64,000 nucleotides of DNA from Chromobotia macracanthus (GCA_036877525.1 JAZGTH010000004.1:14588001-14652000); one strand, 5' to 3'; positions 1 through 12,657 are shown, counted from the stretch's first letter. The notes: generated by a model from the letters alone, not told the origin. A program made the numbers and translations.

Positions 1-59
1 GGAGTAGAGACACTGTCCCAGCCATTTCAGTTGGTAGTTCAGTGTTGTGGCAGGAGGGA

Positions 60-160
60 CACAACAGTGAAGTGTTCAAGATGTAACCAAAATGTTCCCT
101 ATCTACCAGCCACTTCAACCTTGTGTCGATATACTGACACTAGTCTCTAGAGAAAATGTT
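60..160 (+). repeat. DIRS-like terminal-repeat remnant
   Basis: The stretch resembles the ends of fish DIRS-type retrotransposons: a 'gatgtaaccaaaatgttccc' block is followed by a 'tgtcgatatactgacacta' block, the order I associate with those termini. A related block recurs at about 1451-1500 and again at 49310-49345, beside better DIRS coding relics. No coding sequence is attached here. The identification rests on remembered family appearance and is weak. Confidence 0.3.
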
Positions 161-479
161 GCAATTACCTGAACCATGTTACAAAGTTTTGGTGGGGCAA
201 ATGTCAGCAAGCTCTGCATGCAAAGTGGCAAGTGAACTCGCAACATCATACCATACCCAAAGGCTAATGTAAGCAGTGTCGTCTTCCAAACCACAAGGGG
301 GCAGTAAGGGCTGTACCTATTGTGGGAATAGATCACTTTTGGATCAGATCATAGATCACTGCTGAAAAGATCACCGCTGGTCTTTTGACCGGTATTTTAT
401 AATTTTACAACTGTACAGGACATAAGTTAGCATTAGGGAAGCATTCTTTCCATATGCAGGAAAAAGAACACTCGAAGGT

Positions 480-1880
480 TAACAAGAAGAATACATCACA
501 TAGAGTTACCAAACAGGAGGTACCACACATGGAAAGGAATACCTGTGGCAGGGTCCTACCTGGAAGGGAGGAGTTCTACAAGTGCAGCAACTTGTGACAG
601 TTTAGAGCTTTGCCCAGTAGAAGTGACATTTAGTGTCAGTGAAACAGTTCAGTGAAAATCACTTCATATGGGATTACTGACAGGGAACCACTAAATATGG
701 AGCCAAGTACATAGGCTGACATGAAAGGGCATATTTCATGAGTAATTCCTTCAACAAATTTAGCTGCTGCAGGGATCTGGCGGAAGAAAAACATTCAGAG
801 TTCATCAGTTCGGGGTACTTACATGGACAAAACATGCACATTATCACCTTAAAGAGGGGAAAAGCATTGTGTGCAAGCAGTGCACCCACCCAGCTGCCAC
901 ATACTTACCTCTTCATACCTGCTAACACATGGGACAAGACTCTCATAACTTGTAAATTGTAAAATCTTGCAAAGATATTGCGTGTCACTTAGCCTGCTGT
1001 GCTACAGATAGTCCTCTGTCTGGAGACAACCTTCCACTTCTGACCCTCAAAACAGATAAAGTGCCTAACCCTCTATGGTACCATATTGCCTCCAGGTAAC
1101 GTACCTATTTTTGTTTTTTTAATAAAATGACATGCCCATTTAATTTGTAAATGCTATGTCAGGGGAGGGGGATTCAAATACTAACTAATAAAATTCAACA
1201 TTGTACCTGTAACAAACTCAATACTCAATGGAGATTTTGAACCCAGATGCTGAGTTTATTAGAGGTAAGATTGACAAAAATGAAGACAAAGTACAAAGTG
1301 TATTATAGTCAAAGAACAAGCACAGGGTTGATAACCAGCAACAGTACTTCCAAAACAGCAAACAGAGTCCAAACAATAATCCAAAACTATGGTCAAAATA
1401 CAGGCAGAAATCACACGTGGCAATCAAAAAAGAAAATGCTTAATAATGAGAGGGAAATGTCTCGGTTACATACATAACCAAGATGTTCCCTTTTTGTCAT
1501 TCACTCAACTCAGCATAGCTTGCCTGAGAAAGACATCACGGAATCCCTAGCCCTGAACGCACCGAAAGTGAGAAGCTAACCCTACAACAGGGACAGCAAT
1601 ATACCTTTTTACAAGGTTATAGCAGAAATTCTGCTGGTCAAATAAAAGGAGCACACTGTGAAGACCACAACCTACCTTAGGGGAGGTTATATATGGAAAT
1701 AGATGGACTTCAGGGAAGTACCATATCAAATTACACAGGGGACTACCATAGGGAGAACCACCCTGATTATAGGCCATGACAGTTATTACTGTCTAGGGGA
1801 AGACACAGGTTTACAGAATGGAAACGTACTGTGGAAATTACTCATATGGGATTACCAAAGGGATTACTTAAGTGTGTGTC
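480..1880. other. Gene-free transposon debris
   Basis: No exon or recognisable protein is visible on either strand. The stretch carries short repeated motifs, such as 'catatgggattac' near 665 and again near 1843, and a DIRS-end-like block at 1451-1500 ('ctcggttacatacataacca'). It also contains the first LTR-like copy, listed separately. It looks like fragments of several old elements that cannot be ordered by eye. Confidence 0.4.
1229..1330 (-). repeat. Gypsy LTR-like repeat, copy 1
   Basis: This segment, starting 'tggagattttgaacccagat', matches 3725-3835 ('tggaggttttgaacccatat') over about 100 bases, with shared blocks such as 'gagtttatta' and 'acaagcacagggt' against 'acaggcacagggt'. The two direct copies bracket a minus-strand gypsy gag-pol relic, so they are best read as homologous parts of its two LTRs. 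Full LTR borders could not be set. Confidence 0.5.
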
Positions 1881-1999
1881 TGAGATTGTGTATATTGTGT
1901 TATAGTCATGAGAGTGATTGTGTGTGCATTGTGTGTCAGTCCTGTTCATGGGAATTCATTAGTGTGATGGCTTGGGGAAAGAAACCATTACACAATCTG

Positions 2000-2335
2000 G
2001 TTGTAAGGGCCTGAATGCTCTGGTACCTTTTTTCCGGATTGCAGAAGGGTGAAGAGTGTGTATGAGGGGTGTGTGGGGTCATCCACAATGCTGTTGGCTT
2101 TGCGGATTCAGCGAGAGAGGTTGTGATGATCTTCTCAGCTGTCCTCACTATCTGCTGCTGATGATCTCCACAGAGAATCCGTCAATCTTCAGCGGAGAAT
2201 TGTCGCTCTGTGCTCTCCTGAAGTCAACAATCATCTCCTTTGTTTTGTTAATGTTTAGAGACAGGTTGTTGGCTCTACACCGGGCTATAAGATGTTACAC
2301 CTCTTCATCATTCTTGCTGATGAAACCCACCATGG
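2000..2335 (-). mobile_element. LINE ORF2 3' fragment
   Basis: The plus strand here tracks the end of the better preserved LINE at 57485-58110. Shared landmarks are 'gctctggtaccttttttccg', 'gatgatctccacagagaatc' and 'agagacaggttgttggctc', followed by the downstream 'cttgctgatgaaacccacc'. In that element this is the C-terminal part of the reverse-transcriptase ORF, read on the minus strand. The copy has lost its frame. It lies against, or inside, the gypsy relic at 2336-3690. Confidence 0.6.
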
Positions 2336-3690
2336 CCAAACCAAGTAAAGAAATCTTTCAGCGCATCTGAAATGGAGGCATTTAACACATGTCGCAAACA
2401 GAAGAAGGTGTCTTGTAGTTTGTGACCAAGTTCTCTGGGCTAGACAGAGGGTAAATTTTAGTCTTAGAGGATGCTGTGTTGGGTAGAAGTTCTGTAGCAC
2501 AATCCCATTGTGTGGTGGCTGGGTGGCTTTGGCTTTATTGAATACTTCCAGATATTCTGCGTATTTAGGAGAAATGTTAACCTGTTTATCTGTTATGGGG
2601 CTTTCTATGCTAGTGGTGTTGCAGGGAAGCTGAAGCTTGGGCCGAGGTAGAGAGAATGGCAATAGGCAATGTAAGTTTCATGGTGTTTCAAGAAAACTGA
2701 GGGTTATGTACTACCAGCCCGGGAATCTTAAGATGACAGGGTGCTTGGAAGAACTGATTACAAATAGTGATATGGACTCTGAGTGGAATAGACCAATCCT
2801 GACTGTAAGTGGGACTGTTTGATGAGTAATCCCCTCACCTATGGACTGGTTATCGATAGCCATGATGTTAATGGGGAGTGTGCAAGGAACAACAGGAATA
2901 TGGCATTTAATTTACCGGTTCTTGATGAATTAGGTTAATGGCAGAGCCAGAATCAATTAGCTTTGAAACTAATTGGGATAGGTTAGCATATGTTATCATC
3001 ATAACATCCTAATATGTGCTGTACTCACTTTTGCACTGGTTGGTGAATTAGGGCAAGACAGGCTTTGGTGACCAGATTGACCACAGTAGAAGCAAAGGTG
3101 GTTAATTCAATGTCGCTCATGTTGGTCCACAGATACCCTGGTATATCCTATCTGCACAGGCTCAGGCTATTCTTGTAGGTTTAGACTCACAGGTTTTGCA
3201 GGAGATGCCGGTGTGTTATTCTTGAGGAGATGAGCTCAATCAAGTTAGAAGCAACATCCATAAATGCCAGTTCCGTTTGAAGTGCTTGATTGAGTCCCTG
3301 ATGAAACACAGCTCTCAGGGCTATATTATTCCATCCACTCCATGCAGCAAGTGTGCAGAATTCAACTACATACTCAGCCACTGAGAGATTGTTTTGGCAT
3401 AAATTAAGCAGTTGTACAGAAACATCTCTACCTCCCGCTAGATATTTAAACACCTCTCATATTTGTTTAGAGAAATAATCATAAGAGGTTCTTAGCTGCT
3501 CACCTGTGACCCAGAGTGTAGATGCCCAATCAAGAACTTTGCCTGTTAACAATGACATCATGAATGAGCACTTGTTGGAGATGTTTGTTGGCTGCACGCA
3601 GGTTTGTGAGATGGCTTTGAAAATCTTTCATGACTTCGGCCTGGTATGCGAGAGCAGCATGAAGCTGTGAAACTTCCACTTGATTCTGTT
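2336..3690 (-). pseudogene. Ty3/gypsy gag-pol relic
   Basis: Read on the minus strand, 3453-3187 encodes a gypsy-type gag core (SVAEYVVEFCTLAAWSGWNN followed by a GLNQALQTELA-like stretch). A CCHC zinc knuckle, CFYCGQSGHQSLSC, lies at 3094-3053 with the normal CX2CX4HX4C spacing. Around 2560-2450 is a pol-start-like stretch (YAEYLEVFNKAKATQPP, comparable to the usual 'ADVF.K..A..LPPHRP' of this family). The frame is broken between these blocks and the reverse-transcriptase core is missing, so the copy is dead. LTR-like repeats lie on both sides (1229 and 3725). Family assignment is from protein motifs; the exact lineage is unknown. Confidence 0.7.
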
Positions 3691-3724
3691 CAGGCAAAGT
3701 ATTCTATAATTAACTCATACCTGT

Positions 3725-3835
3725 TGGAGGTTTTGAACCCATATGCAGAGTTTATTAGTTAAAAGACAGACAAAAATTAAGACAGAGGCAATATCGTAGT
3801 CAAGAAACAGGCACAGGGTGACCCTTATATCCATT
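3725..3835 (-). repeat. Gypsy LTR-like repeat, copy 2
   Basis: This is the partner of 1229-1330. It lies immediately upstream, in minus-strand sense, of the gag relic, where a 5' LTR would be expected. The right border is not visible. Confidence 0.5.
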
Positions 3836-4439
3836 ACCTCACCAGCTAAGCAATTTCACCTCAACAGTATAAATATGATTCATTTAGACCATTTAATAAA
3901 TTATAGAAATGTAAAGTTATCATCTAACTCATCTACAAGATTTTTTGAGATATGGGCTAACTTATACAGATGTTTTCTATATTATCAACACAAGGAAGAT
4001 TTTAAGGTTTTAATAAAATAGAATTTATTAACCAAAGGTATACAAGAGTAACTAACAAGAAAGATTAACTGCTGACAAATAGGTTGAGGACCTTATTTCT
4101 AATTAAACAAATACCTCAAAGATTATTTGTTACACGTCTGCTAATCAGCTATGCAATATCAAAGGAAATTAAGATAAACTGACAATACACTAATTCCACT
4201 AATTCCCAATCACAAATCATGCATGGCTTATGGAGCTAATCACAACATTTTTAGGGGGGCTGGGCAGAAATTTACAAACGGCCTAGCGACGCCCCTGGTT
4301 CTTGTGTGTTTTTTGTGTATGGAAGAATGTAGAGATTTGTATTTCTTTGTCTCAGCATTTGGTGTCACATACTAAATCTGTATTGAAAGAAAAAGGCAAT
4401 GCAAATACCCAGGAATTTCTAAGTTTTTTAAAAAGTTTT

Positions 4440-4805
4440 TTAGTAAAAAAAGCTTTTTTTTACAATGCCTGAAGAAGGCATTGTAAAAAAGTTTACAATG
4501 CCTTCTTCAGCTACCTCGGGGTGTCCCTCTAAGCTGGCAGTGCTCTGTGGGCACAGATGAACCCTGGTTGTCTGCTCAACCTGTGGTACTTCTGAGTATT
4601 TCTTGGCCGCCTTGTCATCAAGGGTAGTAAGGGTGGTAGTATCCAAAGCGTGTTCTGGCAGTAAAAGGTGCCTTCTATGACTTTGTGAGCTCCTCACACA
4701 TTTACGAGAAAAAAGGAACTGGGTCAAAGCACAGCTGTGTGCGGTCTTTGGCAGCAAATACTCAGGGCATGGAGTTCCACTCCAGCCAATGTTCATGGGG
4801 CCCAT
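4440..4805 (-). CDS. Unidentified 121-codon ORF, possibly a retroelement ORF1 remnant
   Basis: An open frame reads leftward here with no membrane segments or zinc-binding motif. Its style (KYSEVPQVEQTTRVHLCP, then a proline/serine-rich tail) reminds me of fish retrotransposon ORF1 proteins, but I cannot name a family. It sits in transposon debris 400 bases upstream of the receptor exon on the opposite strand, and its end overlaps a hairpin. It could equally be a chance ORF. Confidence 0.2.
   Translation of the reverse strand: MGPMNIGWSGTPCPEYLLPKTAHSCALTQFLFSRKCVRSSQSHRRHLLLPEHALDTTTLTTLDDKAAKKYSEVPQVEQTTRVHLCPQSTASLEGHPEVAEEGIVNFFTMPSSGIVKKSFFY
4469..4510. repeat. Perfect 19-bp inverted repeat with 4-bp loop
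   Basis: CTGAAGAAGGCATTGTAAA at 4469-4487 is exactly complementary in reverse to 4492-4510, separated by 'aaag'. A second, overlapping pair uses 'tttacaatgcc' and 'ggcattgtaaa' within 4460-4487. The result is a strong potential hairpin in single-stranded DNA or RNA. It is probably a transposon end or a replication-slippage product. Confidence 0.75.
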
Positions 4806-5220
4806 GTAAGCACGGCAGCCAACTCAGTGTCAGGTTCAGCTGTGTCGTTACACCATCCAGTGCCATTCACAAATGCTTCAGCACTTAACAGTGCATGCAG
4901 GAGTGAGAACCACTGAAATGCATCGTATAGGAATCAAATCCAAAGCTTATGGATACAGAAAACTGTATCCGTGTTATCTACACAGGATCTCTTCTTTAAA
5001 GTTGTCCAGTTGGGGCCCTGTTCCTCATTTTTTGGAACCTGCTTGAACCCTAATAATTGTTAAAAATAAATAACCCACTTGCAGTTATATTTTTTATATA
5101 AAAATATTTGTTTCCCCTGGTACACCATGTTTCATTGTGGCTCAGCTGTTTCATCTTTCTCATCATATGAGCCTAATTTTCACTATTTCAAACATTCATA
5201 TTGTTTTTCTGTTTTTTTAG

Positions 5221-6140
5221 GGAAGCCCTGTTTTCCGTGTGCGGAGAGAGAATGGTCTGATGAGGGCAGCACAACATGTAAGATACGATCTGTTGTTTAT
5301 CTTCAGTTCAATGAAATCCCCTGCATTGCAGTTATATTTTCTGCCGCATTTCTTATTACTCTCCTTGTTTTCATCTTTTATCTTTTTGCACACAATTACA
5401 ACACACCAGTCGTGAGGTCTGCTGGTGGTAGCATGTGTTTTATTATGTTAGCGTGTTTAATTATTTCTAGCATAAGTGTGTTCTTTTTCTTTGGAAAACC
5501 AACAAAGGTAAATTGTATCTTGAGAGATTTCATATTTACATTTTTCTTTACTGTCTGTCTCTCCTGTCTGGCTGTCCGTTCCTTTCAAATTGTTTGTATC
5601 TTCAAAATGGCTGCTAAGTTCCCTAAATTACACAGCTTATGGGTAAAACACAGTGGCCAATGGCTCTTTGTTGCATTTTTTTCTGTCATTCATTTATTTT
5701 TTTGTGTGATATGGATGACTGTCTCAGCTCCCAAGCCCTACAGAGACTTGCTTACTTTTAAAGACCAGATTATTCTCAGCTGTGAAAAGGGGCACACTGC
5801 AATAGTTGTATTCACAGGTTGGTTTCTTGGTTCCTTGTGCATCTTGTTCTCCTACATTGGAAGAGATCTGCCAAAAAATTATAATGAAGCCAAATCAATA
5901 ACCTTCAGTCTAATTTTGTACTATTTAAGCTGGATTGTATATTTCACAGCTTTCCTTATTATCAAAAGCAAATATATTCAGCTTTTTAATTCAATGACAC
6001 AGCTATCCAGTATATATGGAATTCTCTTCAGCTATTTCATACCAAAATCCTACATCATAATATTTCAACCCAAGAAGAACACTGCTGCATACTTTCAATC
6101 ATCTATTCAGAATTATACACAAACCATTGGTAGGAATTAA
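5221..6140 (+). CDS. OlfC (V2R-like) terminal exon, orphan seven-transmembrane domain
   Basis: This is the last exon of a class C olfactory receptor. A pyrimidine-rich acceptor (tctgttttttttag-like) ends at 5220 and the frame stays open to the TAA at 6138-6140. The start holds the end of the cysteine-rich linker (CFPCAEREWSDEGSTTC), then seven hydrophobic segments with family landmarks NYNTPVVRSAGGSMCF, CLAVRSFQIVCIFKM, LPKNYNEAKSI and the C-terminal FQPKKNTAAYFQ. It is closely similar to the exon at 37761-38689, and similarity runs just past the stop ('acaatgatgctg'). No exon 5, with its 'VPFSxC' cysteine pattern, is visible between 4000 and 5220, nor any other receptor exon to the left edge. 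The gene may begin outside the window across transposon-filled introns, or this may be an isolated duplicated exon. The frame itself is intact. Confidence 0.88.
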
Positions 6141-6390
6141 AACAACAATGATGCTGCACAGATGCAGATAACGTCCACAACAGAATTGCAATTGCTTTTA
6201 CTTTTTAGGATAGTTCTAGTAATTATAACAAAAAATTGAAGATTTTTAACCAATATTTAAATTATTGGAAATTCGCTTATTAACTGTAGTTTCTGTATGC
6301 GCAAACATCTTAAGAGAGTTTGTTACCCATAACATTTATTTATAAATCATAATGTATAATTTCATAAATGATCAATCTGTGATCTGTGAG

Positions 6391-6746
6391 TGTCACGTCT
6401 TCCACATCTTGTTTTGTTTATATTCAAGAATTTTCTATATATTCATGTACCTTTAGTTTGTATGTAGTTCCTTTGTATTTCCACTTCCTGTGTAGTACCT
6501 GTGTTTGATTGCTTTCTGTTTCTAGTTTAGTTGTTCATTACCTCATGTATTTATAGCCTTCCTTTTTTTTCCTTTTTTTAATTCTTTGTCCGTTCTTGTT
6601 TTGATTAGACTGTGTTAGTATTATCATTCTGTTATAATGTGACTTCTTGTCTTTGACTTTATTTTCATGTCATTGCTGTCATCATCTTTATTATAAAGGC
6701 TTGCACATAGATCCAGTTTCTACTGTGTACCTCATCATGCACTACA
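6391..6746 (+). repeat. LTR-like remnant (gypsy type)
   Basis: The segment begins TGTCACGTC and ends CACTACA, giving TG...CA termini. It has the T-rich 'cttcctgtgt', 'tttgttttgatt', 'cacatagatccag' composition of fish gypsy LTRs. No internal retroviral coding sequence adjoins it, so it would be a solo LTR. Borders are approximate and no target-site duplication was confirmed. Confidence 0.4.
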
Positions 6747-6805
6747 ACTTTCTGATTAGTATGATTATGTTTGATGTTTAGGCCTAAAATTGATTAGCCT
6801 ATTAT

Positions 6806-6810
<5 letters not shown>

Positions 6811-6890
<80 letters not shown>
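6811..6890 (+). repeat. (GT)40 microsatellite
   Basis: An uninterrupted run of 40 GT dinucleotides. Any open frame across it is an artefact of the repeat. Confidence 0.98.
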
Positions 6891-6893
<3 letters not shown>

Positions 6894-8179
6894 GCCAGTG
6901 CTTCATTTGACCACCTGGTGGCACCCAAAATCATGCTGGGGTACGTTTCCTAAAGCATGCATCATCTGTTGGCAAGCTATGGACATCGGGTCACTGTTAC
7001 TGATCACTCATATTAACTAGTAAGAACGCTAAAGGTTATGTATATAACCTTGTTTGGGGGAGCACTTCCACACACAGTCTGATAGGTAGAGATTAAGGAG
7101 AATGAATTCTGAATGTGATCAGAATTATCTAGCCGGGAAGAACTACACAATGCAGAGGCTGAATCTGATGAAGAATTAGTTCCCTGAATGCCTCAGAATG
7201 CTTTTAGACAATATTACTAAGTACCAATATATCTAATTTTAACTTAAGAGCCCAAGTGACAATTACCTTGAGCAGCTCCTCAAAAGCAGCAGACTAAGGA
7301 GTCTGAGGAGTAAGCTGAAATAGAGGATGGCCAGACTTGCTTGTTGTATATCTGTTTGTGTAAGTGATTTAGAACAAAACAAATAACGTTGGATGTAGGC
7401 GCCTTTTAGGGTCTCTATGGCAGGTATTGTTACGTCACATGACCTTGGCTTTGCCTATAAATAAGCGTGATTTCACTCTCCTTCAGACACAGGGCGTCCT
7501 CATAGCATTAGTTCCTGACACAAAGTTCATTTTCCTCTAAAGGCAACATCCTTTAATGAAATTCTTACCAGTGAAAATACACTGCAACTCGTAATAAATC
7601 ATTTTAACAAATTGAACAAATCATTACAGACATTTTAATCAATAAGTAATTTTTACACATTAGACTCATTCTATGAATGTCCCATATAATTTAACTGAAG
7701 CGTAATTATCTTAAAATGCTTTCTTACTAGGTTCAATTGCACGGCAGATATCTGTCATTTGCCATTTTAACATTGCCAAATTACGCATGTCAAAAATGGT
7801 CATTTGTACTAGTTATAATTTAGTTGTTGATTTTAAGACATTTGCATTACATTAAAAATGTAAATATGACATCTTTCATTTGCAAGGACATTTGCACTAC
7901 TAACAACTGCACTGTTGATATGTGCTTTTGAAATTACTAAATTTAGCTATGTACTAAGTTAAGCCAAATTACAACCAAGTTATAAGTGTTTGTAATTGTT
8001 TTTCAAAATAAATTGTCAGTTTTTTAAATGTGAAAATGCTTTTTCAGATACCAAAAATTATTCTTTTGACTATAGGTAAACTTCAATGAATGTGTATCTT
8101 CACGTAATGGTGGCAAGCCTGATATTATTATCCTGAATTATCATTTTAGAAACGTGTGGCTAATTTAATATCAAATTAA
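6891..8179. other. Gene-free interval
   Basis: No exon, RNA gene or protein-like frame was found. A short DIRS-end-like block ('aaaggttatgtatataacct') occurs near 7032-7052. The remainder is AT-rich unique-looking sequence. Confidence 0.4.
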
Positions 8180-10870
8180 ATTTGAATGGAGCAACACAAA
8201 ATGGTACTTTACATTAAGCGAACGCTGACACCAAAGAATTGTAAATTGCATGCCAATTGTCAGGGATACACAAAGGTGGCTGCGCGTTTTTTGAAACAAT
8301 AAACAAATATTCGCCATTGACATTACAATAATGCATGTGATCATTTTTGTTGTGAAAATGTTCTCCCAACAGTAAGATAATAAAAAAAACAGCAGTGAGG
8401 GTATTAAAATCAGCTGTCACATTTCTTGATATTGAAACGTCACATAAATATCGAAATCTGCAGTGAGATTTTGTTCTTTTGTCTGGTAAAAAGGAGTTGA
8501 TTTCTGTCTTTTTTTGTAATGGTCAGATTAAGCAGAAAGAGATACCTTAAAACTTTGTTCGTAACCTAATTTAAAAAGTTACCAAGTAGAGCAGAAATAC
8601 ATTGATGGAAAATGTTTGTCTAACTAAAGTCCTTGATTCCGCGGCTCACTCTGCGTTTAAACGAAAGCTAGTGTACACAGTTAATTCTTATACAAATGTG
8701 CCTGAAATCCCGAATAGTACATGGCAGATGTTTTGCAATTCACAGCGCATCAATGGGCAGGATTTAGTGCCTTACAATGAGGAAGCTCGTCTTTTGTTAA
8801 GCTCTTGTGTTTCTTATTGAAAAGCTTTTCAAAAGGTTCATCCTTCATGGAGTTTTAAAGTTACTTTCCACTAGTTCATTTCAGCCCTTGGGAAAACCCA
8901 AAGCAATGTTAATGTGCCTCTTTGCTCTTTTGAGACCGAGACCTCAGTACACACAAGCAATTGTGCACCTGAACCAAAGTAAAACCTTCTGAATAACCTG
9001 GAGTCTAGTCTATAAACAATCATGATACAACATGTTTGATCAACCCAATACAATCAAGACGGACACGTGACATACAGCGTAAATTTATAAAACAGGTAGA
9101 CCTAACTGTTAATATATGATGTTGAGCGTTTTGCTTAACTTTGTGGGGAGCCCGTTTTTTTGTCTTTTAGGTTAAATTGACCTATGAATAGTGGAGGCGG
9201 CTCTGATTTGTTTCGCTTTTGGTTAACCTATTCAGTGAGAATTCCTAAGATTTTTTGCCCATGCCACAAGCCACCCCCGCCTCTTAGAATAATGAAAAGT
9301 TGAAGTTTTATTCGCTATGTCAAAGACGTTTTCAAAGTGCAATTAAAAGATTTCTACTGTATGGTATACACAGCTGACATCAACAACTTTGTTGAAATAA
9401 GTAGCTTTAAATTAAAGTTTATTGCGGATAACTATGTAAATGCTTAGTCAAGAAGAACTCCAATTGTCACAGGATCCCATAATCGTACATGACAAAACAT
9501 GACAAAAGGCAGTTAAGGTTAATCAATTTCTCAGAGGGAAAGTGAAAGCAGTTCTGAGAAGGCCTTAGATGTACATATATTTAAGGCGGTTCTTTTTATG
9601 GGTAACTAATGTGGATGCAAATACCTGTCTGAATTTAATGTTAATGCTTTAAAAGCGTAGCTGTAGATACATTGTTTTCCCTTAACGTTTTCTACGTTTC
9701 TTGTCGGTTTCATTTAGAATAGGAGAGGTAAAAGCTTTTCTTTAGAATAACGTGGTGCAACGTGTTGAATTTAAGCGTGAAAATAGCGTGGTAAACAGCA
9801 TCGACGAAGCACAAAAGAGTGCGGCCTTTCACCAAACCAGAGGCGCTGTGCCTCAATTTCATAGTGATTTCGCGCCACTTGGTCCAACCATTGCAGTGTT
9901 TACTACGAAATAAGTTAAATATGAGATTTACATACAAACGATATTTGCAATGTCACAAATGACGACGACTACGGCAACAACAGTAATAATACTAACAACA
10001 ATAACAATATTATTCCTGTCCGGTAAAATTTTAATTACAATATTATGGTTTAGTAACTCTCCAATGTTTAACCAAGTCAACAATGTTTTGATTAATGAGA
10101 ATTCGTAGTTTTTCTCTGTTTAAATTAAAAGGGTGGTCTAAACGCTGTCTTAAATTGAGGTATCAGTACGGATTGAACGCCGCATAGCGTAGGCAATAAA
10201 TCTCATTCGATGCCACGAAAGCCTCAGAAGGGGAGCTCGTTGAAATGGTAATTTGAGTCTGTGGCTAGACAGTCACAGCGTTTATGCTCTGCAGTACAAA
10301 TACGTCTTTTATATGATAAGGCCTACCAAAAAGAAAGAGAGAGCTCCAGAACTTTCCAAGGCCATTCATTCTGTCGCGTGTCCAGCGTTTGAAGTTAACG
10401 TCGGGTTTTCCTTTTCTTTCACTGCAAGACGACATCAAGACGATGTTGATACAGGTCTGTGCTACTTAAGTACTCTGCTCCAGTCATCCTTCAAACGTGC
10501 ATTGTTAATATTCCACAAATAACAAATGGAACGATAAATAAAATAAATAAGGGCATAATTAGTCTCCGCAAAATCGGTCTTCAAATTCTAATGAAAGTAA
10601 TTGGTACTGGGCCAACGATTGAAAATACAGCCTTATCATATAAGTACTTTGTGTAGGTACTTCTACATGCTGTGATTGTTTTGTGAAGTCTCAAAAGATC
10701 CAAGTCATGTGTTTGGCCGTACTGTATGAGTCAACACAGAGAGGCTTTCCCAAGCACTGGGTCTATTGATGGGGAATTGTGGAAAATCAGCCAGATAGGG
10801 TCCTTGGACAGGAAGCGTTCTTCTGATACTCCTTGCTCTCTTTGAATAGACATCTCTGAGAATTCTTAAC
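8180..10870. repeat. Left copy of an ancient non-coding tandem duplication
   Basis: A chain of blocks in this interval recurs in the same order and orientation at 16080-19545. Examples are 'cgctgacaccaa' at about 8226 and 16115, 'aaaggcagttaaggttaatc' at about 9506 against 'aaaggcagttagggttaatc' at about 17630, 'gaagcacaaaagag' at about 9804 and 18018, 'ctgtcgcgtgtcc' at about 10370 and 18605, and a block of about 115 bases at 10751-10865 against 19418-19540. Sequence between blocks has diverged. No shared reading frame was seen, so the copies are read as duplicated non-coding, possibly regulatory, sequence upstream of the her gene. Confidence 0.7.
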
Positions 10871-10900
10871 TCTTCTTTTTCCAGACTTTATTATCAATTA

Positions 10901-10960
10901 CAGTCATGTAAAAAAAAAATTAGGACACTCTATGAAAGCCTGTGTATTTGTAACATTTTT
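10901..10960 (+). repeat. Left terminal inverted repeat of the Tc1 element
   Basis: This is the outer inverted repeat; it matches the reverse complement of 12297-12358 with a few substitutions and small A-tract length differences. Confidence 0.88.
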
Positions 10961-11304
10961 GCAACATTTTGGATATATGGATATTTAATCTCCATTAATC
11001 TCTAATTTAATATTTAATTTTAACAATACAGAGAGATTAAAGTAATAAATCTAAGCAATTAAAACTGAAGAGGAGATTTTCTGTATAATGTAATTCCATA
11101 AAATGCAAATTCTAACTCAGGCAAAAGTTAGGACACCCTCACATGTATTCCCTCCTAAAATGGCTCAAATCACACACAGGTGTATCATACCAGGTGCACA
11201 TAATTAGTAGATCGTTACTCAGCATTTTGAATGAGGCTTGCCCTATCTAAACCTCAGACATTTAGTTTGGTGTGCTCCTGACTGTTGAAGTGAGAGTGAG
11301 TACC

Positions 11305-12170
<866 letters not shown>

Positions 12171-12296
12171 TCAGTTAAAATGGACATTTTTGTAGAATTA
12201 CATTTACAGAAGATCTTGAAAAGACTTCAGTTTTAATTGTTTAGTTATATTACTTTAATCTTTCTGTATTGTTAAAATTGAGACTAAACAACCATA

Positions 12297-12358
12297 TATT
12301 AAAAATGTTACAAAATACACATGCTTTCACAGGGTGTCCTAATTTTTTCACATGACTG
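12297..12358 (-). repeat. Right terminal inverted repeat of the Tc1 element
   Basis: This is the partner of the left repeat, ending CATGACTG before the TA at 12359-12360. AT-rich simple sequence follows it. Confidence 0.88.
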
Positions 12359-12480
12359 TATATATATACCCATGATAACTATATATGTATATATATATAT
12401 ATTCTATGCAACTTAAATGTTCATTTCATGTTAATTTTGCTAGAAACATCCTACACATAAGCAATGATTGTACTTCTACC

Positions 12481-12657
12481 ATAAAGACTCCAGAGGCAGG
12501 AGGGCATCTAAATAAAACTTATTTAATAAGTAATCAGCATATGATATCAAAAACGTAATATAATAATGTTCTTTGGCATAAACCCTAAGCATAGTTTGAA
12601 TATGAGGTTTTAGATTTTAGAAGTTCCTGCCTCATGAAGAAGACAGGGGCAGAGCCT
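12481..12657 (+). repeat. Direct repeat of unknown family, copy 1
   Basis: It starts 'ataaagact' and contains 'ttatttaataagtaatc', 'gttctttggc' and 'agttcctgc', then 'tgaagaag...ggggcagagcct'. The same order of blocks occurs at 13143-13302. The two copies enclose 485 bases, so they could be LTRs or terminal repeats of a small element, but I do not recognise it. Confidence 0.6.

Noticed and set aside
6790..7020. 76-codon ORF rich in Cys-Val
   Set aside because: It is the translation of the (GT)40 microsatellite.
9710..9937. Minus-strand ORF partly matched in the right duplicate near 18000-18110
   Set aside because: Part of the frame aligns with a gap of about 21 bases, but the right copy has stops soon after and no family is recognisable.
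10253..10656. Overlapping ORFs in the left duplicated segment
   Set aside because: The matching blocks at 18480-18620 do not keep the frame, so there is no sign of protein constraint.
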